Source of the DNA: Candidatus Sodaliphilus fimicaballi | GTDB taxonomy: Bacteria; Bacteroidota; Bacteroidia; Bacteroidales; Muribaculaceae | DNA: 10,308 bases | Assembly (NCBI GenBank): GCA_018065165.1 | Contig: JAGHTV010000091.1 | Location: 1 to 10,308 of the forward strand | Direction of reading: 5' to 3' | In this document: positions 1-7,437 of the stretch, piece by piece | Layout of the letters: each line of letters opens with the position of its first letter | Numbering within the stretch: the first letter of the stretch is position 1 | Notes under the pieces: generated by a model | Told to the model about the DNA's origin: nothing | Seen by the model: the letters and a program-made list of their open reading frames with translations, nothing else | The model's database searches: none | Made by a program: the position numbers and the translations under genes

Positions 1-1
1 G

Positions 2-448
2 TTTAACGAGATAAGTTGCGCTGGTGCTACTGCCAACTCAACCCTGATGGACATGAACGGCCTGCTGGGTAGCGATCCCGAGCAGTGCGTGGACCAGAAC
101 GGCATTGCCCTGCCCCAGGGTCCATTCCTCGTTCGCTATACATTTAACAGCCCCATCGCTTCTAAGGCCGATGCTAATGCTCCCGCAAGCTACAACCTTG
201 ACGCCAAGGTTATGTGCGTTGACATCTCGCTCAATGTATCGCACTGCGGACTCGACACCGAGGCGGCAATCGTCAATCCTCTCGAAGCCAACATGGGTAC
301 AAAGGGATTTGTATTTGACAGCGACAACCTCTTTGTGAACGAGCACGGACAGGCAATCTCATTGGGCTATGCCAATGGCGTAGTGAGCGTGTTCTACTTT
401 ATGAATAAGGCCGACGCTAAGCCCATGCCCCGCATTCCTCGTAAATAA
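2..448 (+). CDS. 3' end of an unrecognised gene (C-terminal 148 residues)
   Basis: The reading frame is open from the window edge (frame starting at base 2) to a TAA at 446-448, so this is the C-terminal part of a longer protein. An internal ATG at 47 is unlikely to be the start because the frame continues upstream of it without a stop. I do not recognise the family. The visible part is rich in Gly, Asn, Asp and beta-type residues (for example FLVRYTF, GFVFDSD, VVSVFYF), has four cysteines (ISCAG, EQCVD, VMCVD, SHCGL) and no membrane segment, which suggests a secreted beta-rich domain; this is inference. It ends in a basic, proline-rich tail (PMPRIPRK). The GH125 gene follows after 27 bases with no terminator between, so the two are probably cotranscribed and may share a role in glycan use. 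Confidence 0.75.
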   Translation, partial: FNEISCAGATANSTLMDMNGLLGSDPEQCVDQNGIALPQGPFLVRYTFNSPIASKADANAPASYNLDAKVMCVDISLNVSHCGLDTEAAIVNPLEANMGTKGFVFDSDNLFVNEHGQAISLGYANGVVSVFYFMNKADAKPMPRIPRK

Positions 449-475
449 TAAAATACTTAATATAACAGTTTTAAG

Positions 476-661
476 ATGAACAAAAAAGGTATTGTAGCCC
501 TTGCGGCAATGAGTATGCTATGCTGCACACCACTACAAGCCCGCACAACCTCAAAGAAAGCCGTAAAAAAGGAGCAGACAACATTTGCCCCCAGTCGTGA
601 CATACACCTAGGTACCGACGATGCTGCCCCACGCGGCCGTCGCATCGAGGAGGGGAAATGA
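476..661 (+). pseudogene. N-terminal signal-peptide segment of the GH125 gene, ended by an in-frame TGA
   Basis: The ATG at 476 opens a 61-codon frame that encodes a Sec signal peptide (basic MNKKG, hydrophobic core to about residue 19, likely signal peptidase I cleavage after LQA at 20-22) and a Lys/Thr-rich linker. It ends at TGA 659-661. The next codon (TTG, 662) is in the same frame and continues directly into the GH125 catalytic domain. The residues just before and after the stop (RIEEGK, then LFQSPAIEAEI) read like the family's N-terminal pattern of Arg, a few residues, Arg-x-Phe-x-Ser and an acidic helix, as I remember it. The stop therefore seems to replace one residue, possibly an Arg (CGA to TGA), rather than separate two genes. 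It could be a nonsense mutation, a sequencing error or a readthrough site. On its own this segment is unlikely to have a function. Confidence 0.7.
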
Positions 662-1969
662 TTGTTCCAGAGTCCCGCCATCGAAGCCGAGATTGCTCGC
701 ATTAAGGCTCTGCTTGTCAACCCCAAGTTGGCGCAGATGTTTGAGCAGTGCTTTCCTAACACTATTGATACTACGGTACATTTCAAGGTTGACAGCACTG
801 GGCAATATGACTCGTTTGTAGTAACAGGCGACATCAATGCAATGTGGCTGCGCGACTCGGGTGCACAGGTGTGGCCCTACATCCAATATGCCGACCGTGA
901 CCCTCGCCTCAAAGCGATGATTGCCGGCACAATCAACCGCCAGTTCAAGTGCATCAATATCGACGCTTATGCCAATGCATTTAACGATGGTCCTACAGGT
1001 GGATACTGGCAAAGTGATGAGACCGAGATGAAACTCGAACTGCACGAGCGCAAATATGAGATTGACAGTAACTGCTATCCTATACGCCTCGCACACGAGT
1101 ATTGGCGCGTGACAGGCGACACAAGCGTGTTTGGTCCCGAATGGATTAAGGCAATTGAGAACACGCTGCGCGTGTGGAGCGACCAGCAAAAGAAAGACGG
1201 CAAGGGACACTACTACTTCCGCCGCAAGACTGTAATTGGTACCGACTTGCAGACCAATCGCGGTTGGGGTAACCCAGTGAAGCCTGTGGGTCTCATTTGC
1301 TCGGCATTCCGTCCAAGCGATGACGCAACAGTGTTCCAGTTCCTTATCCCCAGCAACTTTATGGCAGTAAGTTCGCTGCGTAAGGCAGCCGAGATTCTCA
1401 CAAAGGTAAACAATAATGCCGAGCTTGCACAACGCTGCACCGCAATGGCCAACGAGGTGGAGCAAGCACTCAAGGAGTATGCCGTAGTTGAGCATCCCAA
1501 GTACGGCAAGATATATGCGTTTGAAGTCGATGGCTACGGCGGTCGTAACCTTATGGACGACGCTAATGTTCCCAGTCTGCTGGCTATGCCCTACTTGGGT
1601 GATGTTGACATAAACGACCCCATCTACCAGAACACTCGCCGCTTTGTGCTAAGCAAAGACAACCCCTACTTCTACAAGGGAACTGCGGGCGAAGGCATTG
1701 GCGGGCCGCACATAGGCGACAACATGATATGGCCCATGAGCATCATGATGCGTGCATTTACCAGCCAGGACGATGCCGAGATTAAGCAATGCATCACAAC
1801 GCTGATACACACCGATGCTGGCACAGGATTCATGCACGAGTCGTTCCATCGCAATAACGCCAATGACTATACTCGCTCATGGTTTGCATGGCAAAACACT
1901 CTGTTTGGCGAACTGATTGTCAAACTCGTCAATGATGGCAAGGTAGACTTGCTCAACTCTATTGAGTAA
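662..1969 (+). CDS. GH125 exo-alpha-1,6-mannosidase, catalytic domain
   Basis: This is a glycoside hydrolase family 125 (formerly DUF1237) domain. The family consists of inverting, metal-independent enzymes that remove terminal alpha-1,6-linked mannose from N-glycan or mannan fragments. Numbered from the TTG at 662 (435 codons), the hallmarks are CFPNTIDTT at 30-38, GDINAMWLRDSGAQVWPY at 56-73, YEIDSNCYP at 132-140, FRPSDDA at 216-222 and MDDANVPSLL at 298-307, followed by TDAGTGFMHESF at 384-395. From memory of the Clostridium perfringens enzyme, the catalytic acid is the first Asp of the FRPSDDA pair and the base is the Glu of MHESF; both are present. The domain looks complete to its TAA. 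Its natural start is the ATG at 476, but an in-frame TGA at 659-661 cuts off the signal peptide. If translation restarts at TTG 662 the product would be cytoplasmic; an AGGAGG at 648-653 lies 8 bases upstream, unusual for this phylum. The first in-frame ATG (737) is inside the fold. Confidence 0.9.
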   Translation: MFQSPAIEAEIARIKALLVNPKLAQMFEQCFPNTIDTTVHFKVDSTGQYDSFVVTGDINAMWLRDSGAQVWPYIQYADRDPRLKAMIAGTINRQFKCINIDAYANAFNDGPTGGYWQSDETEMKLELHERKYEIDSNCYPIRLAHEYWRVTGDTSVFGPEWIKAIENTLRVWSDQQKKDGKGHYYFRRKTVIGTDLQTNRGWGNPVKPVGLICSAFRPSDDATVFQFLIPSNFMAVSSLRKAAEILTKVNNNAELAQRCTAMANEVEQALKEYAVVEHPKYGKIYAFEVDGYGGRNLMDDANVPSLLAMPYLGDVDINDPIYQNTRRFVLSKDNPYFYKGTAGEGIGGPHIGDNMIWPMSIMMRAFTSQDDAEIKQCITTLIHTDAGTGFMHESFHRNNANDYTRSWFAWQNTLFGELIVKLVNDGKVDLLNSIE

Positions 1970-2011
1970 AAGCTTAATGGATTAATAATTTAAAAAGGTT
2001 GATTATAGGAC

Positions 2012-2698
2012 ATGAAAAGATTTATCATACTGGCTGCAGCTACAGCAATCACATTAGGAGTTAACGCACAAAGCAATAAGGACTGGGCACAACTAGGCCG
2101 CTATGCTAGTGCAAACATTGAGCTGAACAACCAAAAGAACAATGGCAAGCGCGTAGTGCTGATAGGCAACTCTATTACAGACAACTGGGTGCGTGACCAT
2201 GGCGACTTCTTTAAGCAAACAGGCTATCTGGGTCGCGGCATAAGCGGACAAACCAGCTATCAGTTCTTGGTACGCTTTCGCGAGGATGTTGTTAATCTCA
2301 AACCCAAAGTTGTAGTCATCAACACCGGCACTAATGACATCGCCGAGAATACAGGTGTATACAACGAAGACCGCACTATGGGTAACATTATATCAATGTG
2401 CGAGATTGCAAAAGCAAACAACATCAAAGTGATTTTGAGCAGTGTACTCCCCTGCAAGAAGATGTACTGGAGCGGTGCCAAAGATGTTGCAAATAAGATA
2501 GCAAGCCTTAATAAGCGTATCGAAGCGTATGCAAAGAAGAACAAACTGCCCTATATCGACTACTATACTCCTATGGTAGAAGGTGAAGATCGTGCTCTTA
2601 ACCATGCCTACAGCGAGGACGGAGTACATCCTAACCTTGCAGGCTACGCAGTGATGGAACCGCTGCTGGTGGCTGCTGTGCGTAAGTATGTAAAATAA
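2012..2698 (+). CDS. Secreted SGNH/GDSL-family hydrolase (putative esterase)
   Basis: The product has 228 residues with a Sec signal peptide (MKRFIILAAATAITLGVNAQ, probable cleavage near residue 18-20) and an SGNH hydrolase fold. The four conserved blocks are visible: IGNSIT with the nucleophile Ser54, GRGISGQ with Gly79, NTGTNDI with Asn108, and EDGVHPN with the Asp203/His206 pair. Such enzymes cut ester bonds, often acetyl or acyl groups on sugars; the exact substrate cannot be read from the sequence. The size suits a single-domain periplasmic enzyme. It lies 42 bases after the GH125 stop and 23 bases before the next gene on the same strand, so removal of acyl groups from a mannose-containing glycan is a reasonable guess. 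The ATG at 2012 is chosen because the signal peptide begins there. Confidence 0.88.
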   Translation: MKRFIILAAATAITLGVNAQSNKDWAQLGRYASANIELNNQKNNGKRVVLIGNSITDNWVRDHGDFFKQTGYLGRGISGQTSYQFLVRFREDVVNLKPKVVVINTGTNDIAENTGVYNEDRTMGNIISMCEIAKANNIKVILSSVLPCKKMYWSGAKDVANKIASLNKRIEAYAKKNKLPYIDYYTPMVEGEDRALNHAYSEDGVHPNLAGYAVMEPLLVAAVRKYVK

Positions 2699-2721
2699 TT
2701 AAACATAACTAACTTACTTCA

Positions 2722-3654
2722 ATGACTGTAACAAAACGGGGACTTGTCAAGGTAATCGTATTGCTAGTAATCATAGACCTGATTGCCGCATTCTGGTACA
2801 TCTCACTGCGCATTGAAAATAGCGGTGAGAGTCATGACCTATGGGAAAAGACTGATTCGCTTGCCGAAGCAGCCGACACTATAGCCGAGATAACCATCCC
2901 CGACACATTTGACATTGTTGAAGCACACGGGTATTTCATATCGCAGCAACCGATGAATGCTGGCAAAGAAAAGTCACACCTTGCCAGCATTAAAACCGCA
3001 AAACTCCGCTTCCCTATCAGCATAAATGGCAACGACAGTATTGGCCAATTGCAGCAAGCCCTTCTTGAGAAAGCATTTGGAAATAGTTCAGGTAGCGTCA
3101 AGGAGGCATTGAAGGCATATACATCGATTCCTGCATTTGCAAACAACGCAGCACTGGAATACAAGGAAGTCAAGTATGTACCTACCGTTGACGAGAAGCA
3201 TTGCAATAATGTACGCGTACTTATTTATCCGCTGTACACATCTCATCGACTGATGGTATTTGAGGTTGACCACAAGCGTAAGGAAAATGGCAACAAATTC
3301 AAGGCCAGCAGTTATGTGCACTATGACCGCGTAAACCAACAGATAATCAAGCGAAGCGACATATTAAACATAAGCGAAAGCAAAGCGATACTAGAGATTC
3401 TCAACAAGAAGATTGAGTTGCTTAAGGAAGAAAAAAAGATGAACCTGGTACATGCCTCAAAGGTACCAAGCGAACTCTATACTACCCGCAATGCACTGGC
3501 GTTTGTATTCTCTCCTGGCGAGATTGCGCCATTGAGCGAAGGCGAGATTGAGATACACATTCCTTATCAAAACTTGCAATCAGCACTAACCCCCAACTTT
3601 ACAACCATACTGGAAAACAGCACCGGCTGGTGGAACTACAAACCAGTAAAGTAA
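2722..3654 (+). CDS. Membrane-anchored DUF3298 (RsiV-like) domain protein
   Basis: The product has 310 residues. A single N-terminal hydrophobic helix (about 7-28) after a short basic start predicts an inner-membrane anchor with the rest in the periplasm. Residues 30-60 are an acidic linker. The C-terminal half resembles the DUF3298 domain of RsiV and many Bacteroidetes lipoproteins: SSYVHYDRVNQQIIKRSDIL at 196-215, a helical stretch at 218-240, then ALAFVFSPGEIAPLSEG at 258-274 and EIEIHIPY at 275-282. In Bacillus, RsiV is an anti-sigma factor that binds lysozyme through this region; here there is no cytoplasmic sigma-binding part and no sigma gene nearby, so the function is open. It is the last gene before a hairpin terminator at 3691. 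The ATG at 2722 is supported by the membrane helix that follows. Confidence 0.72.
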   Translation: MTVTKRGLVKVIVLLVIIDLIAAFWYISLRIENSGESHDLWEKTDSLAEAADTIAEITIPDTFDIVEAHGYFISQQPMNAGKEKSHLASIKTAKLRFPISINGNDSIGQLQQALLEKAFGNSSGSVKEALKAYTSIPAFANNAALEYKEVKYVPTVDEKHCNNVRVLIYPLYTSHRLMVFEVDHKRKENGNKFKASSYVHYDRVNQQIIKRSDILNISESKAILEILNKKIELLKEEKKMNLVHASKVPSELYTTRNALAFVFSPGEIAPLSEGEIEIHIPYQNLQSALTPNFTTILENSTGWWNYKPVK

Positions 3655-3690
3655 TACAACCAACTATAGATTCTATTTACATCAATGATA

Positions 3691-3722
3691 AGGCTTCAAG
3701 ACATCTTGAAGCCTATTTTATT
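3691..3722 (+). terminator. Rho-independent terminator of the left cluster
   Basis: A perfect stem AGGCTTCAAG / CTTGAAGCCT (3691-3700 with 3705-3714) closes the loop ACAT, and ATTTTATT follows. It lies 37 bases after the TAA of the DUF3298 gene and in the right direction for it. The T-tract is interrupted by A but the 10-bp stem is strong. Confidence 0.8.
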
Positions 3723-3918
3723 GGCACAACTATCTGTCAAATAAAAATTGCTGACAGAGGACGCTACATCCCAAGCGCCGAGCTTAATCCTATTTATTAG
3801 TCATAACCATGCGGGGAACACCCTATACGTTAATTTGCCTTACCAAACAGATGCATAGTGTAGGACTCGTCTACCTAGCACTGCAACATGTGGCGTTAAT
3901 CGTCTACAAACTCTATAT
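3723..3918. other. Intergenic stretch between two converging transcription units
   Basis: About 200 bases lie between the facing terminators. A weak inverted repeat CTGTCA / TGACAG is at 3734-3739 and 3752-3757. An ATG at 3809 opens a 49-codon frame running to TAA 3956-3958, with a hydrophobic stretch (VGLVYLALQHVALIVY) followed by lysines. It runs into the hairpin of the opposite-strand terminator and has no recognisable promoter or ribosome binding site, so I do not call it a gene. No tRNA or clear structured RNA was seen. Confidence 0.5.
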
Positions 3919-3956
3919 AAAAAAAAATCGGAGCACACCAACTGGCATGCTCCGAT
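3919..3956 (-). terminator. Rho-independent terminator of the polysaccharide export operon
   Basis: On the minus strand a 9-bp stem ATCGGAGCA / TGCTCCGAT (3948-3956 with 3927-3935) encloses a 12-base loop and is followed by a run of T (nine A on the plus strand at 3919-3927, the last also the stem's closing base). It starts 24 bases after the stop of the tyrosine-kinase gene. Confidence 0.85.
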
Positions 3957-3979
3957 AATTATATCAATTGATTTGACGG

Positions 3980-6454
3980 TTAGTCTTTATCGTTCTTATC
4001 GTAACCGTATTGATATCCGTAACGATATCCGTAGCGATAACCATATTTGTAACCATACTTGTAACCGTAACGACCACCGCCATCGGTTGCATTAAGAACA
4101 AGCATCATGTTCTTATAAGTTTGATCGGTATACAACTTGTCAACCTGTGGAAGTGCATTCTTGTCAAAGAGACCTGCGCGAATAACGAACAGTGTACCGT
4201 CAACCAAACGCTTGATAATAGCAGCATCGGTTACAATCTCGATAGGGGGACAATCAATAAAGATATAATCATACTTAGTCTTAAGGTCCTCAATCATTCT
4301 ATCAAGTCGCGATGACGTAAGCATCTCGGCAGGATTTGGTGGCATAACACCTACAGGGAGAAGATCAAGTCCTGTACCCTTAACATCTTTAATAATAAAA
4401 CGGTTATAATCGCTTTCTTGTCCACTCAGATAATTTACAACACCATCCTTGGGCTTATCAGCATAAGCACTGAGTGACGCCTTACGCAAATCAAGGTCAA
4501 TAGCAAGGACTTTCTTGCCCTTAATCACAAGCGCAGCAGCAAGGTTAGAAGAAATAAATGTTTTGCCACTACCAGGATTAGCTGAAGTCACCATAAGCAC
4601 TGCTGCCTTCCCATCAGCAGGAGAAGCAAGGAACTCAACATTAGTGCGAACGACACGGAATGCTTCATTAATAACATTTACACTCTTGTCCTTAACTACA
4701 AATTCGTAGATATCAGCTCGTTTTGGCAACTTGATAGGCAAGAAGGGTAAACGCTTCTTTAAACGCTCGGCATAAGTTTTCTTATAGTGGAATGCCATAG
4801 GAATCTCACCTGCAAACGGAGCATTCATCCTCTCAAGGTCCTTTCGACCATGAACAGTGATATCCATTGATTCAAGCAAATAAAGCAAACCGGCAGGAAT
4901 AGCAAAACCAAGTGCTATAGCAACAAGAAGAACTCTATTGCGTACCGGTGCTGTAGGCGAATTGCTGCCTGTGCGCTCAGGTGATGCAACAACGCGAGTG
5001 TTATATGCAGTAAATGCTTGTGAAAGTTCGTTCTCTTCACGTTTCTGCAACAAATAAAGGTAAAGGGCTTCCTTAACTTTTTGCTGACGCTCAACCGAGA
5101 GCAACTGACCTGCTTGAACAGGATTGCTGCTGATGCGCGATGTTGCTTGACTTTGTGCAGACTGTGAGGTCTTCATCTGCATGTTGAGAGATACAATATA
5201 ATTCTCAACCGAAGAGATGATAGCATTGCGAGTTGCTGCCAGTTCTTTATCCAAGTCTTTAACAAACAGGTTCTCCTCACTACTGCTTTCAACCAAGCGG
5301 TTGCGTTGCAACAGGGTTGAATTGTAAGAGTTGATTAGAGTTTGGATATTAGACTCGCTCAAGCCTGCATTAGCAGGAAGCAACTTGTTTTGCTGAGCAC
5401 GAAGGTAGTTGAGCAGATATTTAGAGATTGACAATTGATTGTTCAAGTCCATAATCTGACGATATGCTTCACTTGACTGCTGCATATCCATGCCAGCACT
5501 AGCGGCAAAGTCAGTTACCAAGTTAGCACTCTTGTATGAACTGATATCACTATCAACATGACCGAGGTCTTCTTCAATCACCTTGAGACGTTCGTTGATG
5601 AAGTCATTTGTACTGAGCGAGATTTGGTTCTTATCCTTAATCCAGTTTTCGTTGTAAATGGTGATGATTGTATTTACAATTTCCTCGGCACGCTGGATGT
5701 TAACATCATTAAATGCGAGATTGATTACAGTTGCATCCTTACTGCTACGCTCTACTGTAAGTTTGCTACAGTTAGAAGCAACAGCCGAATTCACGCTACT
5801 CAATGACACATATACAGGAGCCTTAGGACTTTCATGCATCTTATTGTATGGAGAATAGTCTACCCTAATCAGACCTACAGGCGTCTTAATCTTTGAACCT
5901 ATCTTGGCGGTAAGCGCAGTATTACTAGCTTCGCGATCTCTTGCAAAATCAGTTAACTTAACAGAACCTTTTCCATCAGGTTGAACCGTAAGATGAGCAG
6001 TAGTATTATTATCTACATCCAAGAATGTAACAATAATAGGCAGTTGGTCTCCATATAGAGTCTTTTTATAGAAAGCGCCATCAGTCTTATAATTAACATT
6101 CAAGTTCAATCTTTTCACCACCTCGTACATAAGGTCAGGTGATTGAAAACTAATTATTTCATTATTTACATTCGACTTTACATTACCAAAGCCGAGTTCA
6201 GAGAATGCCTGTGACACATCGCTGCTAACACTCTTGCCCTTTGAATCCTCCTTAATAAGGATTGAGGCAGAACGGGTGTACACAGGGGGTGTAATCAACA
6301 GATAAACTACAGCAAGAGCAACACAAACAATAAGAGAGATAGCAAACCAATACCATTTGCTCATATAAAGCATGAACAAATCAAACATTGAAATTCCCTC
6401 TTCCTCCATGGGAATATTACTATTGGCTAATTGATTGTTATTAGTTGTTGACAT
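3980..6454 (-). CDS. Wzc-type polysaccharide chain-length determinant / BY-family tyrosine autokinase
   Basis: The product has 824 residues. It is an inner-membrane co-polymerase with a cytoplasmic kinase that controls polymerisation and export of capsule or exopolysaccharide by cycling tyrosine phosphorylation. In order: N-terminal Wzz domain with TM1 at about 34-54 and PPVYTRSASILIKED just after it; a long periplasmic region with predicted coiled coil (about 280-480); TM2 at about 506-527; then the BY-kinase domain. Kinase motifs are INEAFRVVRTNVEFL at 595-609, Walker A SANPGSGKT at 624-632 (Lys631), Walker A' LAIDLDLRK at 650-658 and Walker B IFIDCPP at 731-737. The C-terminus (795-818) is a repeated Gly-Tyr-x-Tyr tail with 12 tyrosines, the expected autophosphorylation cluster. 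It starts 12 bases after the stop of the exporter gene and is clearly in one operon with it. Fusion of the Wzz and kinase parts in one chain is usual for Gram-negative Wzc. Confidence 0.95.
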   Translation of the reverse strand: MSTTNNNQLANSNIPMEEEGISMFDLFMLYMSKWYWFAISLIVCVALAVVYLLITPPVYTRSASILIKEDSKGKSVSSDVSQAFSELGFGNVKSNVNNEIISFQSPDLMYEVVKRLNLNVNYKTDGAFYKKTLYGDQLPIIVTFLDVDNNTTAHLTVQPDGKGSVKLTDFARDREASNTALTAKIGSKIKTPVGLIRVDYSPYNKMHESPKAPVYVSLSSVNSAVASNCSKLTVERSSKDATVINLAFNDVNIQRAEEIVNTIITIYNENWIKDKNQISLSTNDFINERLKVIEEDLGHVDSDISSYKSANLVTDFAASAGMDMQQSSEAYRQIMDLNNQLSISKYLLNYLRAQQNKLLPANAGLSESNIQTLINSYNSTLLQRNRLVESSSEENLFVKDLDKELAATRNAIISSVENYIVSLNMQMKTSQSAQSQATSRISSNPVQAGQLLSVERQQKVKEALYLYLLQKREENELSQAFTAYNTRVVASPERTGSNSPTAPVRNRVLLVAIALGFAIPAGLLYLLESMDITVHGRKDLERMNAPFAGEIPMAFHYKKTYAERLKKRLPFLPIKLPKRADIYEFVVKDKSVNVINEAFRVVRTNVEFLASPADGKAAVLMVTSANPGSGKTFISSNLAAALVIKGKKVLAIDLDLRKASLSAYADKPKDGVVNYLSGQESDYNRFIIKDVKGTGLDLLPVGVMPPNPAEMLTSSRLDRMIEDLKTKYDYIFIDCPPIEIVTDAAIIKRLVDGTLFVIRAGLFDKNALPQVDKLYTDQTYKNMMLVLNATDGGGRYGYKYGYKYGYRYGYRYGYQYGYDKNDKD
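4001..4075 (-). repeat. 12-base coding repeat for the Gly-Tyr-x-Tyr tail of the kinase
   Basis: Five consecutive 12-base units encode GYKY, GYKY, GYRY, GYRY and GYQY, flanked by a partial unit (GRY) and a final GY. The units differ mostly at synonymous third positions (GGTTACAAGTAT, GGTTACAAATAT, GGTTATCGCTAC, GGATATCGTTAC, GGATATCAATAC). The protein pattern is therefore kept while the DNA has drifted. Confidence 0.9.
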
Positions 6455-6466
6455 TGTTTTGTGCTA

Positions 6467-7294
6467 TTATTTTACAATCAGAACTGCAATTGAAGTAAGA
6501 AGTGACGCACATGAGATCCAGAAAGGAGCAGAAAGTACATTGTTACCATTAACCTGAGAGTCACGCTTGCGCTTATCGTTAGGAGCAACATATATCACAT
6601 CACCCTGCTGAACATAATATGCAGGCGATTGATACAACGTTTGGCTATTTGTCAAGTCAATGCGATAAGATTCGTCGCCATTAGGAGTGTGACGAATCAC
6701 AGCAATATTCTCACGGCGGCCAGTGATTGTAAGGTCACCAGCAAGACTAAGAGCATCGAGGATTGTGAACTGATCACGGTCTATCTTGTAACGTCCAGGA
6801 CGAGCGACTTCACCCATAACTGATACACCCATGTTTGAGAACTCCACAGTTACAGTAGGATCTTTAATTTGGCCACTTGCAACCATCTTGTCTTTAAGCA
6901 ATGAAGCAACCTCCTCTCGCTTAAGACCAGCAACTTTGACCTTACCAAGAATGGGGAAATCAATGCAACCGTTTGTATCCACAGTATAACCTGCAATATT
7001 TTGAGCAGAATTAGATACCGCATTTCCTGCAGTAACCGATTGTGTATCACCAATGCGACGAGAATAATAAGGCAAATTAAACATTGCAGCGACCTGAGGA
7101 TCACGAGAGTTCACGATGATTGTTATTTGATCGCCTGGTGTAAGTGTAATGGGTTTATAAGCACTTGGAGTTACATTTGTTCCATTTCCTAGGTCTTGAA
7201 AATACTCCATGTTAGTGGGAGCCGAACATGCGCCAAACAACATTGCTACAGCGACAAATGTCACAAGGCCCCAAAATTTGTTAATTCCTTTCAT
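6467..7294 (-). CDS. Wza-type polysaccharide biosynthesis/export lipoprotein (SLBB domain)
   Basis: The product has 275 residues. The N-terminus is a lipoprotein signal with lipobox LFGAC (lipidated Cys23), as expected for an outer-membrane export channel. The polysaccharide export domain begins at LTPGDQITIIV (51-61) and continues through DTNGCIDFPILGKVKVAGL (106-124) to DPTVTVEF (145-152). An SLBB domain follows (VMGEVARPGRYKID at 159-172, to GDVIYVAPND at 231-240). A C-terminal hydrophobic helix (about 253-274) ends the protein, in the place of the Wza barrel helix. It is shorter than E. coli Wza (about 380 residues) and has one SLBB domain instead of two, as is common in Bacteroidetes. 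It is the first gene of the operon, with a promoter at 7434-7463 and a leader of about 130 bases, and is followed directly by its kinase partner. Confidence 0.93.
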   Translation of the reverse strand: MKGINKFWGLVTFVAVAMLFGACSAPTNMEYFQDLGNGTNVTPSAYKPITLTPGDQITIIVNSRDPQVAAMFNLPYYSRRIGDTQSVTAGNAVSNSAQNIAGYTVDTNGCIDFPILGKVKVAGLKREEVASLLKDKMVASGQIKDPTVTVEFSNMGVSVMGEVARPGRYKIDRDQFTILDALSLAGDLTITGRRENIAVIRHTPNGDESYRIDLTNSQTLYQSPAYYVQQGDVIYVAPNDKRKRDSQVNGNNVLSAPFWISCASLLTSIAVLIVK

Positions 7295-7418
7295 AGCAGT
7301 TTTTGTAGTATACTCTTAATTTTGTTTATTTTCTTTTCCTTATTGCACAAATAGCATCGATGAAGCCACAAGTACATAGACGCAAAGAAGAAGCATTAAT
7401 CTTTAGATTAAGCTGCAT

Positions 7419-7437
7419 TTTGCATCAATCATGCAAA
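7419..7437. promoter_or_regulatory. Inverted repeat over the export-operon transcription start (possible operator)
   Basis: TTTGCAT-CAATC-ATGCAAA is a perfect 7-bp inverted repeat with a 5-base spacer. Its right arm includes the TTTG of the -7 element (7434-7437) and the rest covers the expected start of transcription. That position would suit a repressor site, but no bound protein is known from the sequence. A second palindrome, TTAATCT-TT-AGATTAA (7396-7411), lies just downstream in the leader. Confidence 0.4.

Noticed and set aside
659..661. TGA read as selenocysteine or tryptophan
   Set aside because: Three genes in the window end in TGA, tryptophan is written TGG throughout, GH125 enzymes are not known as selenoproteins, and only a 4-bp hairpin (688-699) follows, which is not a convincing SECIS element.
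608..1495. Long minus-strand open frame of 295 codons opposite the GH125 gene
   Set aside because: The plus strand encodes a clear GH125 domain; the antisense frame has no recognisable motif, is Cys/His-rich in the way shadow frames often are, and has no promoter.
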